A stretch of DNA of 64,000 nucleotides, taken from NCBI RefSeq assembly GCF_037101375.1, contig NZ_AP029019.1:930001-994000 (forward strand), in the 5' to 3' direction. The stretch's first letter is position 1. Each line of letters starts with the position of its first letter. The position numbers and the translations under genes are program-made. The notes under the pieces are model-generated. The model did no database searches, had not been told where the DNA came from, and saw nothing but the letters and a program-made list of their open reading frames with translations. The DNA comes from Acidovorax sp. DW039. Its GTDB lineage: Bacteria; Pseudomonadota; Gammaproteobacteria; Burkholderiales; Burkholderiaceae_C. This document shows positions 38,733-46,594 of this stretch, piece by piece.

Positions 38733-39182
38733 ATGGTGACAAACACACACTCTCGTTGGGCTACGCGCCTGGGCACTCTGGTCCTGTGGGCGGCTGCCGG
38801 TGCCAGCGTTGTCTACTGGGGGCTGCGCCTGTCGTCCCGGCCTTCGGGCATGTCGGCCCCCGTGGCTGCGGCGGCCCCGGCGGCGGTGGATGCGGACGCG
38901 CTGGCGCGCCTGCTGGGTGCATCGCCAGCGGCGGCCGTGGCCAAGCCCGCTGCCCCGGCACCTGCCAGCCGCTTTGTGTTGCTGGGCGTGCTTTCAGGCC
39001 GCGCCAGCGGGGGCGGTGCAGCGTTGATCGCCATGGACGGCAAGCCCGCCAGACCGTACCGCGTGGGCGCGCAAGTGGATGCCGGGCTGGTGCTGCAATC
39101 GCTTGGCCCACGGCAGGCCGCGCTGGGTGCGTCGATTGATGGGCCCACCACGGTACGGCTCGAGATGCCGCCCAAGAGCTGA
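38733..39182 (+). CDS. gspC: Short GspC-like type II secretion protein (no PDZ domain)
   Basis: GspC connects the inner-membrane platform to the secretin. The 149-residue protein has one membrane helix (about 10-28), an Ala/Pro-rich periplasmic linker, and a homology-region domain with RFVLLGVLSGRASGGGAALIAMDGKPARPYRVG, split here as RFVLLGVLSG and AALIAMDGKPARPYRVGAQV. The C-terminal PDZ domain of classical GspC is absent. It is transcribed divergently from gspG. Confidence 0.82.
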   Translation: MVTNTHSRWATRLGTLVLWAAAGASVVYWGLRLSSRPSGMSAPVAAAAPAAVDADALARLLGASPAAAVAKPAAPAPASRFVLLGVLSGRASGGGAALIAMDGKPARPYRVGAQVDAGLVLQSLGPRQAALGASIDGPTTVRLEMPPKS

Positions 39183-39234
39183 GTTTTTAGTTCGCCAGAT
39201 GGGTGCTTCAGGCCATCTGGGCATAAACGGCTGG

Positions 39235-39888
39235 TTACCCTTTTTGCGGTGCAGCCCGCCAGCTTTGCGTTTCTTTATCCAGCCAGAAGGCTTGCCAGCC
39301 GCCAAAACCCGGCGCTGCAGTGGGCCATTGCTCCGAGCGGGCCTTCAGTGCCGCGCCCAGGCTGCCACATTGCGCCAGCCAGCTCACGCAGCGCGCAACG
39401 CCTGCATGGCTGATCCACACCACCGGGGTGCCTTGCATCAGGTGTTGCGCCGCATCGTCCAGGGCTGCGCTCACGCGCTGCAGCATGGCTGCCAGGTTTT
39501 CGCCCTGGCCGGGGCGGTAGTGGGCAAAGTCCTGGGTCCAGGTGTCGATTTCGCTGCGCTCAATGTCTGACCACAGGCGGCCTTCCCAGCGGCCAAAGTC
39601 CATTTCGCACAGGCGCGCATCGGCGGTAGAGGTGAAATCGGGCTGTAGCGCTTGCAAATCGAGCGCAAGCTGCTCACATCTTTGTAGCGGTGAGTGCCAT
39701 GCGACGGCTGCCTGCGGGAGTTGCGCGGCCAGTTGCTGAGCTGCGGCCTGCGTGGCGTGCGGGTCTGCTGGAACATCGAGCATGCCGTAGCAGGTGCCCG
39801 GCGCGATCCGCGGTGCGGCATGCCGCACCACCCACAGTGCCGGGGCCGTGGAAGCGCTTGTATCCGTGGGTGTTGCTGGCGCAGTCAC
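39235..39888 (-). CDS. cobC: Histidine phosphatase, probable alpha-ribazole phosphatase CobC
   Basis: CobC removes the 5'-phosphate of alpha-ribazole phosphate or of adenosylcobalamin phosphate in the lower-loop step of cobalamin assembly. The 217-residue protein has the catalytic VVRHAAP motif (His of the RH pair), a GRWEG block and the second histidine in VWISHAG. It overlaps cobS by four bases, which supports the cobalamin role over a general phosphoglycerate mutase. Residues about 67-83 (PLQRCEQLALDLQALQP) coincide with a dispersed-repeat copy. Confidence 0.85.
   Translation of the reverse strand: MTAPATPTDTSASTAPALWVVRHAAPRIAPGTCYGMLDVPADPHATQAAAQQLAAQLPQAAVAWHSPLQRCEQLALDLQALQPDFTSTADARLCEMDFGRWEGRLWSDIERSEIDTWTQDFAHYRPGQGENLAAMLQRVSAALDDAAQHLMQGTPVVWISHAGVARCVSWLAQCGSLGAALKARSEQWPTAAPGFGGWQAFWLDKETQSWRAAPQKG
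39641..39690 (-). repeat. Dispersed repeat copy 7, inside cobC
   Basis: On the minus strand CCGCTACAAAGATGTGAGCA then GCTTGCGCTCGATTTGCAAGCGCTACAGCC, broken here after 20 bases. The GCTAC, GCTTGCGCT and AAGCGCTACAG landmarks are intact and the unit is translated. Confidence 0.65.
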
Positions 39889-40694
39889 TGCCCCACACCC
39901 AGCGTCAGCGCCGCGCCCAGGTAAAAGCCGATTTCACTCACCTGCTGGGTGGCACCCAGGCAGTCGCCCGTAAAGCCCTGCAGCCGCCGTGCAAACCAGC
40001 GCCCCATCCAGGCTGCTGCCAGCAGGCTCATCAGCGCAGCTGCTACCAAAAACGTAGCTGCCTGCGCTTGATATACAAGCGCTAGCGGCACAAAACACCA
40101 CAAAGCCGCCGTGGCCAGCGCGCCGCGCGAAATCTGGTCTGCGAGCGGTTTGCTTTTGGAGCGCGCCGTGTCCCCCACATGGGGCAGCCAGCGCACGATG
40201 AACAGTGGCCACAGGCGCGAGAGCACATGCCCGCCCGCCAGCGCCGCCAGCGCCGCGCCCAGGCTGTGGGCGCCCAGCACGGCCAGCAGGCTCAGCTTGG
40301 ACAGCAGTGCCAGCACCAGCGCCATGGCACCGAATGCGCCAATGCGCGAGTCTTTCATGATGTCCAGCGCGCGTTCCCTGTCGTAGCTGCCGCCCAGTCC
40401 GTCCACCACATCGGCCAGGCCGTCCTCGTGAAAGCCCCCGGTCATCACCACCGTGGCCACGGTGCAGAACACGGCGGCCACCCATGGCCCGCCGGGCAGG
40501 GCCGCCAGGCCCCAGTGCAGCAGCCCATACACCGCGCAGGCCAGCCCACCAGCAAGCCAGCCCACGCCCGGAAAATGCGCCGCGCTGGCGCGCAACATGG
40601 CCGGGCTGTAGCCCACCCAGGCCGCCAGCCGCCCTGTGACCGGGATGCGGGTGAAGAACTGCACAGCCAGCAGGTAGTGGCGCAGGGCTTGCAT
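39885..40694 (-). CDS. cobS: Adenosylcobinamide-GDP ribazoletransferase CobS
   Basis: CobS joins adenosylcobinamide-GDP to alpha-ribazole (phosphate) in the inner membrane. The 269-residue polytopic protein has the family motifs FFTRIPV near the start, the HEDGLADVVDGLGG metal-binding block, the RIGAFG block, and GDCLGATQQVSE near the end. It overlaps cobC (ATGA). Residues about 202-218 (PLALVYQAQAATFLVAA), part of a membrane helix, are encoded by a dispersed repeat. Confidence 0.95.
   Translation of the reverse strand: MQALRHYLLAVQFFTRIPVTGRLAAWVGYSPAMLRASAAHFPGVGWLAGGLACAVYGLLHWGLAALPGGPWVAAVFCTVATVVMTGGFHEDGLADVVDGLGGSYDRERALDIMKDSRIGAFGAMALVLALLSKLSLLAVLGAHSLGAALAALAGGHVLSRLWPLFIVRWLPHVGDTARSKSKPLADQISRGALATAALWCFVPLALVYQAQAATFLVAAALMSLLAAAWMGRWFARRLQGFTGDCLGATQQVSEIGFYLGAALTLGVGQ
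40041..40089 (+). repeat. Dispersed repeat copy 8, inside cobS
   Basis: TGCTACCAAAAACGTAGC then TGCCTGCGCTTGATATACAA then GCGCTAGCGGC: an almost full consensus copy, antisense to cobS and translated from the other strand as membrane-helix residues. Confidence 0.8.
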
Positions 40695-40697
40695 GGG

Positions 40698-40753
40698 GTT
40701 GCTATGAATTCAATAGCTGCTTGCGCTTATTAAATGGGCGATGGCAGCCTTTT
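40698..40753 (+). repeat. Dispersed repeat copy 9 (between ilvA and cobS)
   Basis: GTTGCTATGAATTCAATAGC then TGCTTGCGCTTATTAAATGG then GCGATGGCAGCCTTTTTCT. A complete copy that fills the gap between the ilvA stop and the cobS start. Confidence 0.8.
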
Positions 40754-40756
40754 TCT

Positions 40757-42319
40757 TCAAGACGCCGTGCGCAGGAACAGCCGGTATGCCGGGTTGTTCG
40801 TCTCTTCCACATACGGGTAGCCCAGCGTGGACAGGAAGGCGTTGAACGTTTCAGTGTCTTCCGCGGGCACCTGCATACCGACCAGGATGCGGCCATAGTC
40901 GGCCCCCTGGTTTCGGTAGTGGAAGAGGCTGATGTTCCAGGTGGGCTGCATCAGGCTCAGGAACTTGAGCAGGGCGCCGGGCCGCTCGGGGAAGACAAAG
41001 CGCAGCAGGCGCTCGTCTTGTGCCAGGGCCGAGTGGCCTCCGACCAGGTGGCGCAAATGTTCTTTGGCCAGCTCGTCGTGGGTCAGGTCCAGCGCCTCAA
41101 AGCCTTGCTGGTTGAAGTGCTGCGCAATCGTGGCCGATTCGCCCTTGCCGCGCGTGGTCAACCCCACAAACACGTGGGCGCGGGCGGAGTCGCTGATGCG
41201 GTAGTTGAACTCGGTGACGTTGCGCGGGCCGCCGGGCAGGGCACCCACGGACTCGCAAAAGCGGCGGAAGCTGCCGCGCTCTTCGGGAATGGTGATAGCA
41301 AACAGGGCTTCGCGCTCTTCGCCCACCTCGGCCCGCTCTGCCACGAAGCGCAGGCGGTCAAAGTTCATGTTGGCACCGCACAGGATGGCGGCGTAGGTCT
41401 CGCCCTCGGTGTGGTGGGTTTCCACATACTGCTTGATGGCCGCCACCGCCAGCGCCCCGGCGGGCTCGACGATGCTGCGCGTGTCCACAAACACATCCTT
41501 GATGGCGGCGCATACGGCGTCGGTGTCCACGGTGATGAATTCGTCCACCAGCCCGGCTGCCACGCGGAAGGTTTCCTCCCCCACCAGCTTCACGGCCGTG
41601 CCGTCCGAGAACAGGCCCACATCGGCCAGGGCCACGCGCTCCTGGGCCTTGACCGACTGGATCATCGCGTCCGAGTCGTTCATCTGCACGCCAATGATCT
41701 TGATCTCGGGCCGCACGGCCTTGATGTAGTTGGCCACACCGCTGACCAAACCGCCACCGCCGATTGCCACGAACACCGCATTGAGCTGGTTGCTGCCCAG
41801 GCTTTGCAGCTGGCGCAGGATTTCCATCGCAATGGTGCCTTGACCGGCAATCACGTCCGGGTCGTCGAACGGGTGCACAAAGGTCAGCCCTTGCTCCTTC
41901 TCCAGCTTGAGGGAGTGACCGTAGGCGTCTGAGTAGCTGTCGCCGTGCAGCACCACCTCGCCCCCCAGCGCCTTCACCGCATCCACCTTGAGTTGCGGGG
42001 TGGTGGTGGGCATCACGATGACGGCCCGCACGCCCAGCCGCTTGGCGCTCATGGCTACGCCCTGGGCGTGGTTGCCTGCAGAGGCACAGATCACACCGCG
42101 CTCGAGCTGGGCAGGCGTCAGGTGCGCCATCTTGTTGTAAGCCCCGCGCAGCTTGAAGCTGAACACCGGCTGCTGGTCCTCGCGCTTGAGCAGCACCTTG
42201 TTCTTCAGCCGCAGGCTCAGGTTTTTTGCGGGCTCCAGCGGAGACTCCACCGCCACGTCGTACACGCGTGCAGTCAGGATCTTCTTGAGGTAATCGGCGG
42301 GGGTGAGTGGCTGTGTCAT
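40757..42319 (-). CDS. ilvA: Threonine ammonia-lyase, biosynthetic IlvA
   Basis: IlvA deaminates threonine to 2-oxobutanoate, the first committed step to isoleucine. The 520-residue protein has the PLP lysine K56 in SFKLRGAYNK, the SAGNHAQGVA and GGGGLVSG phosphate-binding blocks, and two C-terminal ACT-like regulatory domains (ALFAITIPEERGSFRRFC and LLRFVFPERPGALLKFL), so it is the isoleucine-inhibited biosynthetic type. The ATG at 42319 is chosen over one 17 codons upstream because of family alignment. cobS and cobC lie downstream on the same strand. Confidence 0.96.
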   Translation of the reverse strand: MTQPLTPADYLKKILTARVYDVAVESPLEPAKNLSLRLKNKVLLKREDQQPVFSFKLRGAYNKMAHLTPAQLERGVICASAGNHAQGVAMSAKRLGVRAVIVMPTTTPQLKVDAVKALGGEVVLHGDSYSDAYGHSLKLEKEQGLTFVHPFDDPDVIAGQGTIAMEILRQLQSLGSNQLNAVFVAIGGGGLVSGVANYIKAVRPEIKIIGVQMNDSDAMIQSVKAQERVALADVGLFSDGTAVKLVGEETFRVAAGLVDEFITVDTDAVCAAIKDVFVDTRSIVEPAGALAVAAIKQYVETHHTEGETYAAILCGANMNFDRLRFVAERAEVGEEREALFAITIPEERGSFRRFCESVGALPGGPRNVTEFNYRISDSARAHVFVGLTTRGKGESATIAQHFNQQGFEALDLTHDELAKEHLRHLVGGHSALAQDERLLRFVFPERPGALLKFLSLMQPTWNISLFHYRNQGADYGRILVGMQVPAEDTETFNAFLSTLGYPYVEETNNPAYRLFLRTAS

Positions 42320-42447
42320 GGGTGTGGTCTGATCACCCGCCGGCCTGTGTGCAGGCGGGGCGCACATCATAGTAGGTGCCGCACCGAGGTGGACTGCCAG
42401 ACGGAGGTGTCTGGATCCCTCGTGACTGGCGTTGCAGTGCTGAGGGC

Positions 42448-42480
42448 AAAAAAAAGCCCCAGGCCGTGAGGCTTGGGGCT
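42448..42480 (-). terminator. Strong minus-strand terminator upstream of ilvA
   Basis: AGCCCCAAGCC, loop TCAC, GGCCTGGGGCT, TTTTTTTT on the minus strand. There is no minus-strand protein gene immediately upstream for it to end. Confidence 0.9.
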
Positions 42481-42573
42481 GAATCCATCCTTTGAGGAGA
42501 TGGAGGAGACAATCGGAGCGCGGAAACCCGTTTGGGGTTGCCTTCAGCCGAAAATCACATTTCGACTGCGCAT
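42448..42573 (-). ncRNA. Candidate small RNA or ilvA leader with intrinsic terminator
   Basis: Read on the minus strand: a -10-like TAAAAT (42586-42581) lies 7 bases before an ATG at 42573 that opens a nine-codon frame (MRSRNVIFG, 42573-42544). Then come a 5-bp hairpin (AACCC/GGGTT, 42527-42541 region), an unpaired pyrimidine-rich stretch containing CTCCTCC, a 6-bp hairpin (TCCATC/GATGGA) and a perfect terminator: an 11-bp stem (42455-42480) followed by eight T. The terminator lies 129 bases before ilvA, so this is either an attenuated leader or a separate sRNA of about 125 nt. The -35 region is weak. Confidence 0.55.
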
Positions 42574-42696
42574 GGTTTGAATTTTAGCCTGTTGTTTGTT
42601 GCGATGCAGCAAAATTCAATCCAAATTTAGATCGCCGGGCTCAATCCGTGCGAAAAACGCCACGTTCATCACTATCGTCACAGGAGAGTCACATAT

Positions 42697-43146
42697 ATGG
42701 AATGCACAGTCAGCTGGACCGGAGGCGCCGGGACACGCTCGGGCATGGGTTTTGTTGCCGAAACCGGGAGTGGTCATGTGCTGACCATGGATGGCGCACC
42801 CGATGCCGTGAATCCCGCCAATGGAGGGCAGAACCTTGCACCTCGTCCCATGGAAACCGTGCTGGCGGGTACAGGAGGCTGCACTGCCTACGACGTGGTG
42901 CTGATTCTCAAGCGTGGACGGCACGACGTGCGCGGCTGCAGCGTCAAGCTCACATCCGAACGTGCTCAGACGGATCCCAAGGTGTTCACCAAGATCCACA
43001 TGCAGTTTACGGTAACGGGACGTGGCATCCCTGCCGCGGCCGTGGAGCGTGCGATTGCCATGAGCCATGACAAATACTGCTCGGCCAGCATCATGCTGGG
43101 CAAAACAGCAGAAATCACGACTGGGTTTGAACTGGTGGAAGTCTGA
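42697..43146 (+). CDS. OsmC/Ohr family protein
   Basis: OsmC-family proteins are cytoplasmic thiol peroxidases or related redox proteins acting on organic hydroperoxides. The 149-residue protein has the two family cysteines, C62 in GTGGCTAYDV and C128 in HDKYCSASIML, and the conserved ETVLAG segment. The pattern is closer to the YhfA-like branch than to Ohr. AGGAGA lies upstream of the ATG at 42697. It is a single-gene unit, convergent with coq7. Confidence 0.88.
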   Translation: MECTVSWTGGAGTRSGMGFVAETGSGHVLTMDGAPDAVNPANGGQNLAPRPMETVLAGTGGCTAYDVVLILKRGRHDVRGCSVKLTSERAQTDPKVFTKIHMQFTVTGRGIPAAAVERAIAMSHDKYCSASIMLGKTAEITTGFELVEV

Positions 43147-43201
43147 AAGTATTTCCGTGGCAGATCGAGCGGGTGCCAGGCACCCGTTCGGTGCGCCAGG
43201 C

Positions 43202-43819
43202 TCAAATACGGTGCGCCGTAGTCGTCATCACCTTGGCCGCCACTTTCATCAAGCCCCGTGCTACAGGTGGCAGCTGTAAGGCTCCTGCGGCCTGGGCCTG
43301 CGCCGCATGGCGCTCTTCGTCTTCCTTCATGCGTGCCACCACCGCTCTGGATGCCCTGTCAGCCTTGGGCAGGCGTTGCAGATGGCCTTGGAGGTGTTGG
43401 GAGACTTGCTTCTCGGTTTCAACAACAAAGCCCAGGCTGACACGGTCGCTGACTTTGGCGGCCACCCATCCCAAAGCAAAGGCCCCCGAAAACCACAGAG
43501 GATTCAGTACGCTGGGGCGAGCACCCAGAGCCTGCATGCGATCCCGCGTCCATGCCAGGTGATCCGTTTCCTCTCGGGCAGCCTCCAGCAGGTGCGCCCG
43601 CAGGTTTTCATCCCGTGTGGCCAGGGCTTGGGCGCTATAGAGTGCCTGAGCGCACACCTCGCCCACGTGGTTGATTCGCATCAAGGCACCAGCCAGTTGC
43701 TTGTCCTCAGCGCTCAAGGTGCCCTCTGGCATTCCTTTTGCTGGTGACGGCGTATTCGCATGGGGTGCCGCAAAGAGGGTGCGCAATGCGTTGTCGATGC
43801 TGGAGAGTAACGAATCCAT
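43202..43819 (-). CDS. coq7: Ubiquinone hydroxylase Coq7
   Basis: Coq7 is the di-iron monooxygenase that hydroxylates 5-demethoxyubiquinone, replacing UbiF in many betaproteobacteria. The 205-residue protein has the carboxylate-bridged di-iron motifs: [15 protein letters not shown], the EETDH (ExxH) pair and a second EERH (ExxH) near the C-terminus. The ATG at 43819 gives a family-length protein; an upstream in-frame extension to 43951 is not supported. Confidence 0.95.
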   Translation of the reverse strand: MDSLLSSIDNALRTLFAAPHANTPSPAKGMPEGTLSAEDKQLAGALMRINHVGEVCAQALYSAQALATRDENLRAHLLEAAREETDHLAWTRDRMQALGARPSVLNPLWFSGAFALGWVAAKVSDRVSLGFVVETEKQVSQHLQGHLQRLPKADRASRAVVARMKEDEERHAAQAQAAGALQLPPVARGLMKVAAKVMTTTAHRI

Positions 43820-44119
43820 GGCTGCGGGTTTTGATGTATTAATTTCAAAAAGATACAACTTTGCCTCTTGCAAATCGCCGTTTTGCACCGTGCGAAATTG
43901 ACTACGATTTGCATTCAGGAATGTTGCACCACTGCAACGATTTTCCCTCAACCCTCCGATTGTGGGTGATTTCCTTTGCGAAACCGGGCAGGCTCTGGTG
44001 CAATAGACGCAACTTCCCCACCAGGAGGTTGGCCCGGGGAACCGGCGGGACTGCGTAGGTGCTTGGCACCCAAGACCCCCCGTACCGGCGCCCTATGTTT
44101 AACCTTGGAGTAACTCGCA
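43820..44119. other. Divergent control region between coq7 and the porin
   Basis: This 300-base stretch holds an inverted repeat GCAAATCG (43870-43877) / CGATTTGC (43905-43912), a GTTGC/GCAAC repeat at 43923-43938, the porin promoter, and a GC-rich porin leader of about 110 nt with a GGTGC TTG GCACC hairpin at about 44057-44069. GGAG lies before the porin ATG. No gene is seen in it. Confidence 0.6.
43976..44004 (+). promoter_or_regulatory. Candidate porin promoter
   Basis: TTGCGA (43976-43981) and TGCAAT (43999-44004) are separated by 17 bases, each matching four of six consensus positions. The resulting leader would be about 110 nt. Confidence 0.45.
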
Positions 44120-45160
44120 ATGAAAAAATCCCTGATTGCCCTGGCTGTGCTGGCTGCTTCCGGCGCTGCAATGGCTCAGTCTTCCGTGACACTGTTCGGT
44201 ATTCTGGACGCTGGCGTGGGCCGCATTTCTTCCGGTGGCACCTCCGTTACTGGCGTGACCAACAGCGGTCTGGCAACCAGCCGTCTGGGCTTCCGCGGTG
44301 AAGAAGACCTGGGTGGCGGTCTGAAGGCCGGCTTCTGGCTGGAAGGCGCTGTGCAAAACGACACAGGTACAGGTCAAGGCGGTGGCGCTGCAGGCCCAGG
44401 CTTCGAATTCAAGCGTCGTTCTACCGTGAGCCTGTCTGGCAACTTCGGTGAAGTGCGTCTGGGTCGCGACCTGACTGTTGGCTACGTCAACTCCACAGCT
44501 GCTGACGTGTTCGGCGATGTGGGTGTGGGCGCTTCCATTGGCAAGAGCTTCTTCACCAACGTGATCGAAACCCGTAAGGGCAACGCAATCAGCTACTTCC
44601 TGCCCTCAAACCTGGGTGGCATCTACGGTCAAGTGCAATACGTGTTCGGTGAGTCCCTGTCGAACGCAGCCTACGACAAGGCTGGCGACTACCTGGGCGC
44701 ACGTATCGGCTACCGCAACGGTCCTCTGGACGCTGCTATCGCCTTCGCAAAGGGCCGTGGCGCTACAGCCGCTGCCGATGCTGACCAGTTCAACATCTTC
44801 GCCAGCTACGACCTGGGCGTTGTGAAGCCATTCATCGGCTTCAACCAAGAAAAGAACAAGGCTGCCGTTCAGACCAAGTACCAAAGCTACCTGCTGGGCC
44901 TGACGGCTCCCGTGGGTCCTGGCACTGTGCGCGTGTCGTACAACGATGTAGATCGTAAGAACAGCCCTGATGACGCGCAAAAGTTCGCTATCGGCTACGT
45001 GTACGATCTGTCCAAGCGCACAGCTCTGTACGGTACTCTGGCCCACGTGAAGAACAAGGGCGCTGCTGCGTTCACAACCAACACAGGTGGTCTGGCTCTG
45101 ACTCCTACTGGTGGCAAGAACTCCAACGGCTACGAATTCGGTATCCGTCACTCGTTCTAA
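44120..45160 (+). CDS. Omp32-type gram-negative porin
   Basis: This is a general anion-selective trimeric outer-membrane porin of the Comamonadaceae Omp32 type. The 346-residue precursor has a signal peptide cleaved after A19 (AMA|QSS), a SSVTLFGILDAGVG first strand, the SRLGFRGEEDLGGGLKAGFWLE block, and a C-terminal phenylalanine (FGIRHSF) required for BAM-mediated insertion. Codon choice differs from the surroundings (many CGT, GGT, TCC and CTG), as in very highly expressed genes. Tandem terminators follow. Confidence 0.93.
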   Translation: MKKSLIALAVLAASGAAMAQSSVTLFGILDAGVGRISSGGTSVTGVTNSGLATSRLGFRGEEDLGGGLKAGFWLEGAVQNDTGTGQGGGAAGPGFEFKRRSTVSLSGNFGEVRLGRDLTVGYVNSTAADVFGDVGVGASIGKSFFTNVIETRKGNAISYFLPSNLGGIYGQVQYVFGESLSNAAYDKAGDYLGARIGYRNGPLDAAIAFAKGRGATAAADADQFNIFASYDLGVVKPFIGFNQEKNKAAVQTKYQSYLLGLTAPVGPGTVRVSYNDVDRKNSPDDAQKFAIGYVYDLSKRTALYGTLAHVKNKGAAAFTTNTGGLALTPTGGKNSNGYEFGIRHSF

Positions 45161-45167
45161 TTGCTCA

Positions 45168-45182
45168 CGGGCTTAACGCCCG
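45168..45182 (+). terminator. First hairpin after the porin
   Basis: CGGGC, loop TTAAC, GCCCG, then TTTGTG. A short stem 7 bases after the stop. Confidence 0.5.
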
Positions 45183-45197
45183 TTTGTGTGAAGAACA

Positions 45198-45231
45198 AAA
45201 AAGCCACTCAGCGAAAGCTGAGTGGCTTTTT
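45198..45231 (+). terminator. Strong terminator after the porin
   Basis: AAAAAAGCCACTCAGC, GAAA tetraloop, GCTGAGTGGCTTTTT: a perfect 10-bp GC stem extended by A-T pairs, functional in both directions. Confidence 0.95.
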
Positions 45232-45338
45232 ACTTTTCTTATGCTTCTGGCTCGTACCTTCTTGGCAAAGTGCGGTTGATGGGATGGACCTATGAGTTCT
45301 GCGCATTTGCTTGCATATCGTCAGTAAAATTAAAAAAC

Positions 45339-45350
45339 GAACGGTCGTTC
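45339..45350. promoter_or_regulatory. TetR-type palindrome upstream of the second porin
   Basis: GAACG GT CGTTC, set in AAAAAAC..TATTAG. Such GAACGnnCGTTC palindromes are typical TetR-family operators. It lies just after TAAAAT (45325-45330), a possible -10, so binding could block transcription of the porin at 45458. Confidence 0.5.
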
Positions 45351-45457
45351 TATTAGGGAAACCCTGTGTAGGGATTGAGCAACATGCGTGCACTGTGAGA
45401 GAAGTGGCTCACTACACTGATTGAGTCGCATATCAACCACAGGAAGAGACGGGATCT

Positions 45458-46594
45458 ATGAAAAATCTTGACGCGAAGAGACTGTTTGCTCTGGGGGTAG
45501 TTGCCCTTGTGTCGGGCTCTGCATTTGCCCAAGCCAGCGCAAGCTCGGTGCAGTTGTACGGCATCGTAGACGTAGCCTATCGTCGTACCAATAACGAAGG
45601 TCCAGCAGGTAACACTGCGCAGTCGCTCAACCAGCTTGTCGGTGGCGGTATGTCGCAAAGCCGTTGGGGCCTGAACGTTTCTGAAGATCTTGGTGGCGGT
45701 AACAAGGCCTTGGCCAACGTTGAAAACCGCTTTGGTGCTGATACAGGCGCGCCAAACTCGGGTGCTACGGGCCCATACTTCCAGCAATCCTGGGTGGGTT
45801 TGCAGGGCGGATACGGCCGCGTCACGCTGGGTCGTCAGTACAACGTGCTGTTTGACCTTGTTACCAGTACCTATGCGTCTTATCCCTACTCACCCTACAT
45901 GGACGTGTACAAGCCAGAGATCGGCTTTGCTCTGGGCGCGCGTGCAGACAACATGATCAAGTACATGGCTGAAATCGGCCCTGTGCGTGGTGCCTTGCAA
46001 TACTCGTTCGATGAGAAGAGCCCCACAGGTGGCAAGACTGTAGGTGCCTATTTGCGCTATGCGGCTGATGGTTTGGCTGCAGGTGCAGGCTACGAAAGCT
46101 ACAAGTTTGCGTCCGGCAAAGAAGTGGAAGCTTGGACCCTGGGCGGCTCGTATCGCATGGGTAACTGGTACTTCAATGCCGGTTATGGTGAGAACAAGGT
46201 AGACGCGCTCACCAGTCCTACTGACTTGGCTGTGCTGGGCGCCATGTGGCAAGGCACCATCAACGGCGGTTTTGGTGGCCCCGCATTCCTGTTGGCGAAC
46301 AAGCGCACTATCTACAAGGTGGGCGCGGGTTACCAGATCACACCTCAGCTGAATTTGGGCGTGCACTATTTCCATGCCAAGCAATCTGGCGCATCAGCCG
46401 CGGCTGACGCTACTGCCAACTTCTTCACCATGGCGGCAGACTACGCTTTCTCCAAGCGTACGGATGCATACGTCGAAGTGGACAACACCCGTTTGAAGGG
46501 CAACGTCAGCCTGAGCAGCAGTGCTGCGGGTGGTACCGTGAATGGTGCCAAGAGCCGCACAGGTTTCACCATCGGTCTGCGCCACCGTTTCTGA
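45458..46594 (+). CDS. Gram-negative porin, second paralogue
   Basis: The 378-residue outer-membrane beta-barrel precursor has a signal peptide cleaved after A24 (AFA|QAS). The first strand is SSVQLYGIVDVAYRR, with the MSQSRWGLNVSEDLGGGNKA block, the GRVTLGRQYN block, and a terminal FTIGLRHRF ending in phenylalanine. It is only distantly similar to the neighbouring Omp32-like porin and has less biased codon use, so it probably serves a narrower, regulated uptake role. GGAAGAGA precedes the ATG. Confidence 0.92.
   Translation: MKNLDAKRLFALGVVALVSGSAFAQASASSVQLYGIVDVAYRRTNNEGPAGNTAQSLNQLVGGGMSQSRWGLNVSEDLGGGNKALANVENRFGADTGAPNSGATGPYFQQSWVGLQGGYGRVTLGRQYNVLFDLVTSTYASYPYSPYMDVYKPEIGFALGARADNMIKYMAEIGPVRGALQYSFDEKSPTGGKTVGAYLRYAADGLAAGAGYESYKFASGKEVEAWTLGGSYRMGNWYFNAGYGENKVDALTSPTDLAVLGAMWQGTINGGFGGPAFLLANKRTIYKVGAGYQITPQLNLGVHYFHAKQSGASAAADATANFFTMAADYAFSKRTDAYVEVDNTRLKGNVSLSSSAAGGTVNGAKSRTGFTIGLRHRF

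Larger units (their letters stand above)
42320..42696. other. Divergent control region between ilvA and osmC-like gene
   Basis: This 376-base stretch separates two divergent genes. It holds a candidate small RNA or leader transcript on the minus strand (42448-42573). Between that terminator and ilvA is a further weak -10-like TACTAT on the minus strand near 42370. An AGGAGA ribosome binding site for the osmC-like gene is at 42681-42686. The rest has no coding character. Confidence 0.6.

Noticed and set aside
42544..42573. Classical ilv attenuator peptide
   Set aside because: The nine-codon frame has a single Ile and a single Val codon and no run of branched-chain codons, so stalling-based attenuation of ilvA is not supported. 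The sRNA or leader idea is kept without that mechanism.
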